From: Lingula anatina
Lineage: Eukaryota; Brachiopoda; Lingulata; Lingulida; Lingulidae
Reading direction: 5' to 3'
Assembly: GCF_001039355.2 (NCBI RefSeq)
Contig: NW_019775857.1
Coordinates: 1,351,927 to 1,415,926 of the forward strand
DNA: 64,000 nt
Positions 1 to 28,600 of the stretch are shown here, in pieces. How positions within the stretch are numbered: position 1 is the first letter of the stretch; every line of letters starts with the position of its first letter. The notes beneath the pieces are model-generated. The model saw only the letters and a program-made list of their open reading frames with translations, was not told where the DNA came from and did not search any database. A program made the translations under genes and the position numbers.

Positions 1-169
1 TATAAAATGGGTAGAATCTAGTTATATGTAGTAGAATAATGAACTTAAAATAAGATTCTAAGTGTTGTTTGAAGTAATTTACCTGTAGGGTAATGAACAA
101 TGTTCTAGAAAGTGCCTTCCTGCAAATATGTATTCAATTTTTTCACCCTGCCCCTCCCCCCTCCCTCCA

Positions 170-242
<73 letters not shown>

Positions 243-3200
243 TTTTTGTGTGGTATCGAGTGTCATTATCACAGATAAGATCATAAGATAAATTGAAAAG
301 GGGCCGTATAGATTCAAATGATAAAGGTTTGATAAAAGCCTAAACTGCCTTTAAATGTACAATATATATATCAAGTGTATGTCTTTAGTTATGAAAAATG
401 TTTATGCAGGTGACATATTTTAAGTCTACATATTCATACAAAAATTTTGAGTAACTTAATTCATGTTTTATAACAAGGATTGTTATCTTCTTATGTAATG
501 TGAAAATATTTAAAGGAGATATCATAAGTACATATTGTTCATTTTTCATGCTCAGGATTATAGTCAATGTCTTTAGCATGTAAAGTTTTATGCACTGTAA
601 TGTACTAAATTATATGTTATAGGAGTCTTCCACTTCAAATATAAGGATTGATGTTTTGATGCCAAGTTGATTTGCGTAGGTACACAGTGCCCACCCATTT
701 GTTATCTGTGTCATGATCAAACAGCTGCACAGCTAAGTTGATGGTGCCGTGTGCCCAGTAATTATCATGTCATTTTCAGACTGTCATTTATCGGAAGTCA
801 GCCATGATGATGGTGAACAAGAACGTCTTGTGTCACAATAAGTTCAAGATGGACATCTCCCAAACCCCTTAGAGTAATAAAACTCAGTTCAGTTTAAATG
901 GGTAATTAATGACAAACCAATAAAGGCAGTGATAGTGGAAATGACAACAGGAAGGCCAGGGTCATGAAGTTGGTGAACTGAGATCTCACTTGTCACCTTG
1001 TGTGTCACTGCTTCCTGTTTTGTAAAATGGGCTTGTGGTAGTAGACACTTGTTTTTTATGTTGGGCAGTCATGCAATTCCAAAACCACCAAAGGTCAGGC
1101 TTCGCACTGACTAATACAGGGGTCCACTCACCTCCTACAGTTATCTGTTAGACAGCCAGTGACACACAAATTCACTGGGCCAAGGAATACCTTAATTTCT
1201 TTTATGATACTGCTGATTAATGCCATACCATGTTGACCACTGCAGATAAGAAGAGTGTCACATGTGCATAGATCTAAAACCTGATCTGTGGACATACCTT
1301 GTTTCTTGGGATGAAGTGAGACTGTTTGAGGAAGTTAGAAAGGGACAGAGAGAACTATAGAAGATAGCTGCATTTTTGTTGAAATTGGTTTCAGTTCTTT
1401 CATGATGTTAGGAAGTGTACTGGACAATGGCCGCAGTCGTGAGACCTGGATACTTGGACATTGTTGTACTAATGGGGTAAGACTAGAGCCTGTGGCAGAC
1501 AATAGAAAAAGCACAGCTACTAGTATCTGTTTTTGTCATCATTCAAATAGTTTTATGTCTGAGTGAACCCTTGGCAACACTTAACTAGCAGCTTAAAAGG
1601 GAGCAGAAATCAATACACTTGTATTTGAACTGGAGTCCTACGTAGTAATTGACCAATATCAAATATGATTTCAGTATTTAGAATTTACACATACATTTAC
1701 TAGATGTAATATGGTTAAAACTTGGAATTCTGTGAATCTCAAATTGTTTGATATACTGCAAAATATTGAGAAGGAATAGATAATGATTTAGGCAAAATGA
1801 ATTTTAAAAACATAGAGAGACTAGATATATGTTAATTTGATTTTTATGCTCCTTATACTTTTATAAAGCTTGGATTGGTTGTGAAATATGAATGATGACA
1901 AAAGGTTGCTGAATTTTAAGATACAGAGTCTTTGGCATTAGCTTGCTGCAGTGTAGTGTGGGCGATATTTTCAACTACTGTTAGTATGAACATTGAAGTG
2001 TTGGAAATCTTACCAGAAGGACCTCCTAATATGATTATGAACGATGTATTTGCTAAGTAGCATAGTAAGCTGTATAGTTAAGGACTATTTGGCTTGATCT
2101 CACTTGTACATGTTCTATTTATAAAATTCTGAAAGTGCATGATTCAAAACGTTTTTCTCAGCTTGTAGTTGGTTTACTGCATCAATAAGTCTACAAAATC
2201 AGGGGTATGGTATGTTTGCAATATGTTTATATTTCATGTAGGTGTTGGGTTGGTGCCCAGGATATTTCAGACTAAGATTTATGAAAAGATCTCTGGGCTC
2301 ATGAAAGAAAGGAAAATATTTGCCAGATGTTGAAGATTATTTGCCAGTATTTCAAAAAGATAACCAATTTATCCAATTTTGATCAATTTGCTTGCACGAA
2401 AAAAAAAAAAAAAACCCACAATGTCTAGATGGCCATAAGCGTCTTAAAAGCAACTCAGGTGGGAGACCAAATGCAGACCAGTTCCGCAGAAATTTTCAGC
2501 AGAAACTAAAAACAGTTTAAGTGTGATAGATTTGAATGGTCAAGAAATGACAGGTGGAAATTAGGCAGAAATATTGGCAATGTTAAGTATTGGGTGCTAA
2601 AAATGATGATCGGTTTATAAGTCTTATTGATAATTTGATATTCTCTTTATTCCACTCAGATATGTTTATAACATAAAACAATATTGCTCGAAGCCAACAA
2701 TTTATTTGTGATTAGTGTGTCTCAAGAGGAAATTAAGAAAAGCACAGGTGTTGTCAAACTTCTTGACTTTCTTGAGCCTGAGATAATGAAAAAAATCAAT
2801 AACATGTTTAAGCATGCTTATCTTGCTTTTCTCACACTGTCACCTTTGTTGCTGCGCCCTTAGAGAAAACCAGTCATTTCCGATTTGTTTTACAATGTAG
2901 TCATCTATGAAAAGCAAATTTTCTCTTGAGAGCTGAGGGACCTTTAAAATCAAGGTATTTAAAAAAAAACCTCTGGGCAGGTTAACATCAGCAATTTAAC
3001 ATCAGACATTTATAAATAAAGTTTTCTGAACCACACTGTGTTCATTCAGCAACTTAAAATGTTGTGATGATTCTAAGGATTTCGGCAAAAATGTCTTCAT
3101 ACACATTTACCATAAGTTTACCATGTTTGTAAATGTTTGCTCAAGGTTGATTGACTATGTGTTGAAATATACATTCCTCTTGTGCAAGATAAAAAGATTT

Positions 3201-6200
3201 CTCTAGATAGAAATATTTTTAAAAAAATGGAATTTTTAATTTTGCCCCCTCCTCCTTTCTCCCTTGTCACAGCAAAACCTTCATTATACTAAGGCCACAT
3301 TTCTACAATAGTCAAGTTGTGGTGCCTTAACTTAGCACACACTATCTTGACAGACCATGGGATTACAAGTTCTAATAATCATAAGAAGCCAAACGAAGGG
3401 CACATGGCTTACCTAAATATAACAATGGTGGCAGGCAGGATAACAGAAGGGATAAGATAGACTTTGTGGTCAAAAAATATAATATTTGCACGAAGTTAGG
3501 TCATCATAGCTAGGTTAAAACTGTAAATAGACCTTTGCATTAGATGTAACATTCCTTGTTGAGTTGCAATCCATGCAGGTGGGTCTGATAAGCTTACAGC
3601 TTTGCAAAATATTCAGCAAGACTGTGATCTCAGCAGGGTAGCAGAATATCCCAAGTTCGCTTAGATAAGGTGTTCAACTTCTCTTCCACTTTGAAGATAA
3701 CAATATAAATCCCCCATTTGCTTGCCTTGTAACATTGATTCTAACTGTATACCTGTAAAAGCCTCTAAATCTTTTTTCACTGAGTCAGAAGTGCAATGCA
3801 AATTCATTCTTGTTAATGCTTCGGTTTGCTTTTAGTGCATAAAACCATATCTTCATTAGTTCTGTAACTGTGCTCTGCCAAATTCTTGGCAGTGATATGA
3901 TGTTATGTACAGGGTATCATATGCATGAAGCTCCTGTTTATACCAGTTTTAGTGACCTTGTCTTATATACTTGTCACCTTAAATAGGCAAATCCCAGACT
4001 ATGATTTTTTCACAAAGTTTATCCTAAACAGTATGTTGACTAGTATAGTAAATAAAAAATTAGAATAATAATTTTAAAAAAAGGAAGTGTTTGAGGGATG
4101 TAATTATCCTGTATGATTGTAGTCTTACTCTCGCATTTCAACCAAGATCCATAGAATATACTGACACAAATTATGCAGGTATATGAATTTATAATGATTC
4201 TGGTTTCATTTCTTTCATAAGAAGATTTTCTAAAGATTATGTGAGCTTTCAAGTGAGCAAAGTCTTAGTCTGATCAGCTAGCATGTGTTTATTGTTGGCC
4301 ATTTTGGTTTACTAGTAAGTCATTCAGAGTTCACTTATTTATATTTCAAATCCGTTGCAAATTGACAAATAGAATTTTTTGAAAAAAATTATTAAGCTGA
4401 GTAAATGCAAGTCGGATATATTTGTGAAACATCCTCTGGATAACATCAGATGTCAGGAACTCTTTGTTTGTAGTTCTGTCTCAAGTTGCAACCATCAGAT
4501 TCAAAGTTTTCCACAGAATTGACCTAGGCCTTCTTGAAATGTTACCAGGAATACCTGGAGATGGGTAGGTTTAAGTAATCTCACTTGTGTGTTCACTGAG
4601 TCATCTTGGCAGAGGTATTGTAACTTATAATATAGCTGGCACTGCACTGGTGAACTGGTGAAGATATATGGCTGAATTGTTAGCCTTGCTTTAGTATATG
4701 GTGATTATTTCCTTTCTTAAGGTAGTGTCATTTTTATATTGAACCTTGAACACTAATGAGCAAATCAGTCAGTTTCTCTCATTTGATTAATCCACTGACA
4801 AGTGAATCATAAGATGATCAGGGAATGTTAATACCTGCAAGTGTGGGATATTTCACTCCAGTCGTACCTGCTTCTTATTGTTTACCTTCATTGTAACACC
4901 GTGACACATTGACGGATAATTACTAGACCAAGTATTCTTTACTCCAACTCTTATCTACCTAGGTCAATTCACAATTTGCTAAGTAGTGTTTGTCTTTCTT
5001 TCATGTATTTCCACTTTAAATATGGTTTAGATCTCATGTTCCTCATAAAAGACTTCTAAAACCAATACTAATTATAGTAGGAATGCAGTAAGGTGACCAT
5101 ATGGGTTGCCCTATTGTGTAAAACCCTCTTGGCTAAGAATTCCACTTTGCCTTACTCCCTGTTTATTGTCTTTTTATCACTGCTTTGTTGGGGTACGAGG
5201 ATGGACACTCATTCCTTATGCCCAAATGATGTTTGAACATCAAAGGAAATTGTTACTTTACTGTACAAAACAGGGATAGTTTATTTTAGCAGTATTTGCA
5301 AAGTTAGCAAGTTTATGTAGTGAAAAAGGAGACTGAGGAAAAAAATTGACCATGAAATTGAAACAGGTGAGTTGGCTGCAGGACCTAACCACAGAGCCTA
5401 GCTAACATTAGGTATACTGGTGAATATATGACATGGCAGCTTTCAAAGCATCAGTTGATAATTATTTGTGTTTCAGACTGAGTAGATCACCACCAAGAGC
5501 CTATTGAACTGTAAAATATTGGTGCAATGCAGCAATGTCTGAAAGTATGGTGCTTTAGTTCCTCTTCAAAGGACCCGTTGAATGCATTCCTCTGAGGTCT
5601 ATTGGAAATATACTTGTGACGGCATTAAGGCAGGGCTTTACCTTATAGCCATCTACTGATCTTTGATTGTGTACATTGTTAGTCTAGGTGACCTAAAAGT
5701 CCATTATTTGAGGTATCTAAAATTCATGAATTGGAGGAGGTCGTACATTTTATCATAATACATGTTTCAACTCCAAATGCATTCAATAGATCCAAGAAAT
5801 CTGAATTTCTTTTATGATATTATGTGTATGCTGAAGTAAAAACAGAAATTTGCTACCTTTCGAACAATTTTAGAAACAATTGGCTGCATTTTCCATGCAT
5901 GGCATGCTCAGCTGATCATGTTGTCTTGTATTTCCTATATCTTCAGAGACACCATTGAAAACAATCATTGCTCATGCTTAGAATAATAGTATCATGATAC
6001 GTAATTAAGCTCCAGATGACTGGGAAAGCCCTGCCAGTTTTATTTTTCTATGCATATCTTCACAGTCAGGTTGAGTCATAATTACCACCTACTTTGATGA
6101 GGATCGATTGGATGAAACTCCTAGCCATATGTTGTGGAAAAAATCCCACCATGGGGAAAGATGACCTTCATATGTGACAATGGCAAGGCAGGAATTAAGA

Positions 6201-6889
6201 AGCATCTTGTATTGTTCTATTGATTGTACTTGAAACTTGAGGCTTAGTCCTGACATTTTATACATCTGTGGGAATATTCATCAGTTCTTAGGGCAGGTTT
6301 AGTGCTTGCAAAGATGGCAGGTAGAGGAAACCGGAGCAATTTGGCACTGCAGGTGATTTGGCTGGGTGTAGTTGGGGTGATTGAATACAGTACTTTTAGG
6401 TGTCATGGTCGGTCTCTCTGTCACAGCTTGCTAGACTGTAAAACACTGATTTGTTATCTGGTCGAAATTCAGTGATATTACTTGAATACATTTACGTAGC
6501 AATTCTTTTAAGTGTACTTGAACATCTCTTTAGGCATAATGGTTTTATGAGTGTAGTTTTTGGTAACTTGTATCCCAAATTTTGCACATTATCTGAATTT
6601 ATATTCATAATTCAATTAAATATTCCAAATGAACATTTTCCCTCTCGATTACTCACTAACAGTGTTTGGTCTAGTAAGGTACTGTTCTGAAGTGCTTTTT
6701 CTAGTACAGATGCTGTTTTGACTGCACATAATTTAATCATCACCAGAAGCTGCATCATCATGTATGCTGTGAGCAATCTTTCTTTATCATTTTTTTTCTT
6801 TATGCATATTCAAGTTTGTTTGTTTTTTTTTTTTTATATTCCAAATGAGATTAATGGTGAAAATAAAAAATTGCAATTTTTCATTTCAG
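1..6889. other. Non-coding region upstream of the FAK gene
   Basis: I see no coding exon here that I can support. The region is AT-rich, with only short chance reading frames. It holds a long AC microsatellite near the left end and a short A run near 2400. It probably covers upstream DNA or large 5' introns of the FAK gene, since the first recognisable FAK exon opens at a splice acceptor at 6889/6890. I could not locate a promoter or a first non-coding exon. Confidence 0.5.
173..241. repeat. (AC)n microsatellite
   Basis: An uninterrupted run of about 34 AC units. The repeating-histidine-threonine reading frame across it is a product of the repeat and not a gene. Confidence 0.97.
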
Positions 6890-7039
6890 ATATTCACAGA
6901 ACATTCACCATGGCTAAATAGGAGAGCCAAACCTCTTCACCACACACTGAGTCTCCCAGTGCTGTACAACCCTACTGATGCCATATATACACACTCCCCA
7001 GTGCTTCTGAATGCCACCATAAACTATCACACCAGCAGT
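6890..7039 (+). promoter_or_regulatory. PTK2: FAK 5' leader with three very short upstream ORFs
   Basis: If the exon opens at the acceptor 6889/6890, the 150 nt before the chosen start contain three upstream ATGs. 6910-6921 encodes Met-Ala-Lys-stop in a strong ACCATGG context. 6978-7010 is ten codons plus stop, and 7011-7022 is three codons plus stop. All end before the main ATG. The pattern suggests translational control, which is inference. The main frame is itself open through this stretch, so it could instead be coding. Confidence 0.4.
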
Positions 7040-22705
<15,666 letters not shown>

Positions 22706-24285
22706 TAGGTGGAAGGCTGGCTTTTATTTTTATTTACTTTTTTTTTTTTACTGTAGAATGTCGGTTATTCAAGATGCCATATAAGAATGTCAAAGAAGCG
22801 AAGAGAGAAATACCAGGGAGGAAATGGAATGTTGAAGGAAATTATCAATGCGGAAGTAATAGTGCTGCAGTTCCTGTAATTCTTACAAGATTCTTGAAAA
22901 TATGGCAAATTTCCCAGTGCAAGTCAACGGTCGCAAGATTGAGCAATTTGGCTATCTTTCAAGCTTTTGCTATTCATCAATGTGCTTACTATGCAGCTGT
23001 AGTAAAAATGTTAACCTCTTGTTTTGGTTATTTTCAATTTGAGAATTTTTTTCATTCTTAGTATATCTGTATTTTATTTGGAATAAGAATTAATTACTTC
23101 CAAAAGAATTACATAATTAAAACTTCAAGTAGTGCTTGTTTGTTGATGATATTGCCACTTCTTGTATATTAGTAGCTGCTGGACAGCTTTTAGTCGTTCA
23201 AATGTTGTCCGTCAATTTTTTTTAGGATAATTTTGTCTTCAGATTAACTTATCATAAGAAATGATACATTATTATACTTTTCACAAAATCTCAAGAAAGA
23301 TATAACCAAAGTAGGTTTTTAATTATTTTACTAAGTAGTGTGTGGCTCCAAGTTGACCCTTGTCGCCTTCTCTCTCCTGTGATTTTCGTTTTATATACAT
23401 ATATAATATTGATTTACTGTGAACGTAATGTACAAGCGTGTTCACAAGCTTTGTCAGAAATAGATATGTATAATACTTTTATATAGTATGAAATATGTAA
23501 TAAGAGTTTGTATGTAAACTGTTAATATGATAGCTTATAAAGAAAAAGGGGTGCTTAATATGCCGTGTTGTGCAATCTACGCAATACTCACTCGCTGCAA
23601 TTGTCGCAATTGTGACGTCCGTATGACCTTACAGAAACACAGATGAAGCCTTTGAGGTGTGTAGCCGGGGTCGTAGGGAAGCGGTAGGTCTGCAGCTTCA
23701 TGTCTCTCACGACCTGCCAGGTTAGATTAGCAATACCATCCTCATTCACTTAGAATTTATATGCAGGTTTTCTGTGGATGTGCAACCAGGCACAGCAAAC
23801 TACTAACATGAAAATTGACTTTTGTCTTCCTGTGTGTCATGAATAATCAAACTTCAGTGACCTGGACTTGCTCTTAAAACACTGTGTATGGCCCTGGGCT
23901 GAATTTGAAAGTTAAACATTGATTTTTATGATACGTGTGTACATCTGAAGTAGTTCTTGGAGATTCTTTCAATACTGATGATATTCATTTCTAAGCTTAT
24001 TGTATAGGTTATGGATCGGTGAGAAGTTACTTAGTACATTGGCTTTCGTGCATTTTTATTTCCTGTTTTTGAGTTAAAGAAAATGTGTTAAGCCACACAC
24101 ACACATACATACACACATATATATAGCAGTTGTGTATATATATCACATTGTAACATATGTAAATATGGAGCCATATTGATCACCTCGCGATTTGTACATG
24201 AAATGATTAATCAGTTCTTAGTAAAGTTGATACCTGTAACTGTTTAACCAGGCCATCAAAATAAATTCATTGAATCATTTGTTTT
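22706..24285 (+). other. PTK2: FAK 3' untranslated region and polyadenylation signal
   Basis: No credible coding sequence follows the stop. The first strong AATAAA is at 24260-24265, about 1.55 kb downstream of the stop codon, which gives a likely 3' end near 24285. The 360-nt open frame at 22702-23061 has no recognisable protein and lies inside this UTR. Confidence 0.55.
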
Positions 24286-25184
24286 GTTGTTAAAACATTT
24301 CCATTGAGTGAGTAAATGATAAGAATAACATAGCGCTTGACCTGCGCGCGTCAATTAATCACACTATACGTGAATTACCATACGTTGATAATGTGTAGAA
24401 CGTGTTTTTTCTATGCAACTGAGAGATCGATTTCGCAACTTCAATGTGTATATATTATAATTGGAGATGAAAGTACGCAATGCAAAAGCCTGCAAAACAT
24501 TCCACTACTTGTACCTGATAAGGTTGGATTAAAAAATTTAAGTGAAGCGTTGTGAAAAGAAGTGAATGAAAATTATGACCGTTAGTGGTGAGAAACTGCG
24601 TACTTTCATAAAATGTATAAATAGAAATCTGGTTATTACTATTATTTTGGTAATTTTATCTTAATACATAAATCAGTTCTGTACTTGGAAATTTTTTAAC
24701 CAAAAGATTTTTGCCTCGGGCAAAAAAGCCATTTAAGTCAGCTGGCTGACTAAATGGCTTTTACGTCAGATGCAAATGGTCGACCAACTCAAATTCAATT
24801 TACTTCGTCTATAGCTCCTTATATTTGTAGCATCTAAGTCAAATAATTTGCTTTGCCGAGAGTTGTATATATATATTTTATTGGGAGGGAGGCGCGCCGA
24901 AATCTAAGTCGTCACGCGTAATTTACTGCCCCTGCATTGGGTAAAAGTGTTTGCAAACAAATGACGCTAGTTTCCGTGCCACAATATGTGAAATGTTTGT
25001 TTAGTAAGACGTTTATATTTAAGGGTGAGTATTGTGGTTACCTGTCGTCATTACTAAGCTGTCTGCGCCTCATCACACCAACAACAGGATGTTATCTTCA
25101 GATCAATACAACGTTTTGATCGCCATCTCGTTTGCAACGCTATAAAGATAACCACATCGTTTTATCAAAGCCAGGTCTGGAACA
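24286..25184. promoter_or_regulatory. Intergenic region with putative promoter of the PHF24-like gene
   Basis: This stretch separates the FAK 3' end from the next start codon and has no open frame worth calling. It becomes more CpG-rich to the right (GGCGCGCC near 24890, GCGGCGCG at the start codon), as expected of an animal promoter. A TATATATATTTTATT stretch near 24868 could be a TATA-like element. A long imperfect hairpin lies at 24722-24763. Confidence 0.35.
24722..24763. repeat. Imperfect hairpin between FAK and PHF24-like genes
   Basis: The left arm AAAAGCCATTTAAGTCAGC and right arm CTGACTAAATGGCTTTT pair around a TGG loop, with one bulged base. No flanking duplication or known element was recognised. 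Confidence 0.75.
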
Positions 25185-25661
25185 ATGGGGAGCGGCGCGT
25201 CAAAGAAGACCAAATCGTCGAAATTTAAACAGAACGCGCTGCTGGTGTCGGGGCTGGCAGCCGCGTCTACGCGGTCCTTGCATGAAGCTGTCACCGACAT
25301 CACTCAGGTGTCGCAAGGTTCAGATTCTGACCACGAGCAAGCACACACGAAGGACGTCGGTGTGGTTGACACACCACTTTACAGTACCGCTTCCACTGAC
25401 ATGGATATCAACAGACAATTTTCAGAGGAGAGTCACAGAGTCTCCCTGACATACACTGACACATCGTCAGCGTGGGAACAACTCAGGCAAGGTACTTGCG
25501 CTGATATTGATACGCTCCCTCAAACAAAATTTACAGTGAAAAAATCATATACGCCTTTAAAAAGGCAGCGGACGGTTGACGAGGATGATAATGAGGCATA
25601 TGATATACCGTACGACAAATTCCTTGGCAGTAAACCGTTAGGGGACGTTAAAGAGGTAGTC

Positions 25662-25696
<35 letters not shown>

Positions 25697-28600
25697 TCTC
25701 TCTTGCTACTTTTTTAGTGCTGTATCACACGCAAGTGCCAGAAGTGCACATTTTATGTATAAGATCACATCCTAACGGAAAGTTCATGCTTAACCGTAGA
25801 CGGTGGTCTCGCATTACCCTCTACCAGGACCACAGATTGAATTTTCACTAGCTATTAACAGATATGTCTCTGGTTAAATCAAGAAGTTATAATGTCTCAT
25901 TATAACTTCTTGGGTTAAATAGATGGCTAATCTTTGTACTGTTCGCCTCAGCAAAAATGTCCACAGAATAATAACGGCGGCCCTGGTAGAGGGTAGTCTC
26001 ACATGTTGTGTTGGGATAAGATTGCATTCTTAAGCTTGAAACTTATCTCCTGAACGAGGGGGCAATAAAGATTTGTTGCTCTTAACGGCAAAATCCACTC
26101 AAATATAACCTTTACGACAGTGATAAAATTCTGACATAATGTTCTCTGTAAGTATATGGTCTTAACACTTAAATATTTTCTCAGTGGAAGTGACGATTTT
26201 TGAGCATGTTATTGCTGCTGAAATGGTTTGTTCTGCAAAAATAATGTGTTAAGAGGAAACAGATATGTTTTTAGAGGATGAATACTTGTGTATCTTTGGT
26301 GAGACAGACCATCCATTTGCTATGAAATACAAAAAGATCAGAATCAATACAAATAATAAAAATACAATTTATTTCAATGCGCGCTAGCCGGAATGTCTAT
26401 AGAATTTATCCATATTTGATGAAAAATTCAGACAATTCCCACATTTAAGGGGGCCACACAAGTCTGATCTCACGGCAATGAATTTTGATTCACGACTCGT
26501 ACTGTCGTAAGGTCAGAGGAAATCGATAAAGAATACATCAAATTTACTAAACTTAGAGTCGCCCTTTAAATATATCGAAATAAAAAAAAGCGGTAAGATT
26601 TCTGTCTCGGGCCAAAAATAATAATAATGATCAACCACGAAAGATTAACCTTTGCGCAACCACACTCATCATGCATGCATCAAGTGATTTGTGTCTGCGT
26701 TATTAATGCCACACGAAAACAATATCTCTTCTCATGCGCTTAGTTTATGCACTATTTGAAATAAACTCGAGATAGAAAGCTGTTCCGAGCTGTGGGCGTA
26801 TGGATACGACTGCAAGATCGAACAAAAACGGTATTCATGGAATACAATGGTGTTTGACCTAACGCATGCTCCACAGCGACCTCAACAAAATTGACATTAA
26901 GATCAGGTAATGCAAACACATCTAAAGAACCCTGTTGTCCTACGTTTGTATGATCACCAACCGTTACTAAGTACTATGTCAAGTAGTCGATGGTCATTTT
27001 TCTATTACAATTCCATTATTAAATCAAATATGCTTCAGGGAAATTACGTGTACTAAATAAGTCTGAAACTAGCCACACATTCAAGCTTTTGATTTTCTGC
27101 TTAAATATTACGCTGAAAGTGATGACGAGTGTTATTCAACTGAGAGTTTAATTTACCGAGTATATTAGCTTACAAAACAAACATTATTAAAGCGCAACCC
27201 GCTCAAGAGAAATGCAGTAGCAATACCCAATAGTCAGTACATGTTTTTGAATATTGAGAAATCAAACTTGTGAAAAGGAGTAAATGTAATTTTACCTAGA
27301 TGTATATCTATGGCATACGCAGTAACATTGGTATAAGAAGTAACTCATTTCTTCACCCACACAGTGAAAAAAATATCTCAAAATTAATGCAAAATGACAG
27401 TGCAAACCCGAAATCAGATTGATGTATATATAAAATGACAGTTCAAACCCGAAAGCCATGACCTTAAAATGTCTTAAAAGCGATCGTATTTGAAGTAGAA
27501 TCATTACGTTTCATATAAATGCGATTAACACTTTCAGACAAACATACTTAAACGTTGGTAAATAGGCGTTGACAGCTCGGCTATGGAGGTCAATACAGCG
27601 ATCAACGCTATTGAATTTCATAAATGAAATCAAACTGCTTTAACCCTCTATTGCGCGTTCTTTTTCTAACATCCTAGGCCCTCTGTAATGTAAATCAAGA
27701 TAATGATTCACCAACCCATTATTTCTTATATTTCTTGTTAACCAGGAACAGACAATCACTTGCTCACTGTGCCGCAGCGATAACATTGACAATGCATTGT
27801 ACAAATGTCGCATTTGTGCTAGACACTTTCACGAACGATGTCTACAGAAAATTGGTTTCTGTCAGGACGAAGAATCACTGAGGCAACTTCATAAAGCAAA
27901 AACCAAAGTGGGATGGAGCTGTCACGAATGTGTGAGTACTTTTTATCTTTTGGGGTCGGTGTCATGTACCAGAGAGTCCCCCGTGACAGAGAGTCCGCTT
28001 CCTATTATTTTGTACAGGTGAGCCTCGCCCTAGATTTTGACCCACTTGGGTCAGACTAACCCAAACCATTATAACTGGATGGAGGGCGGACTTTCTGTCG
28101 CACGGACCCTCAGTTTCGTGACACTGGACATTTGGGTCCATTTTTCTAAAATGTAGTTGGTGTTCCCTTTCTTTTAGCCACGTTCCATATTTACGGTCCA
28201 AATCTATTTCGTATGGTCTTAATCAGTATTTACCAGTTTGATTAATTTATTTTTTACTTTTAAAGCACTCGTTCAATATCGTTTATGGATTCATTTACAA
28301 AGTCCGTTCCTAATTTGTTTTTAGTATCTTAACAAAATATATTCATATTGTTCTATATTTTTCTGTTATATGGGTAAAGTACCAAAGACAAACGTAAAGG
28401 CAAAAGGCAGTGCGGCCAATGAATAGGAGGCACTGTGGCCTCAATGCCTTGAGAGAAGACTTACAGGAAAATCATTATGTTTCATAGATATGGTTCCTGT
28501 GTTCTCTACCAGTACACTACAGTGCTTCAATTGTACTTTTCCCACGCATAACTATTAATCGTGCGAAGTACAAAGTACAGGAACTAGAACCAAACCGATA

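Noticed and set aside
93-278. 61-codon open frame
   Set aside because: Mostly alternating Thr-His encoded by the AC microsatellite.
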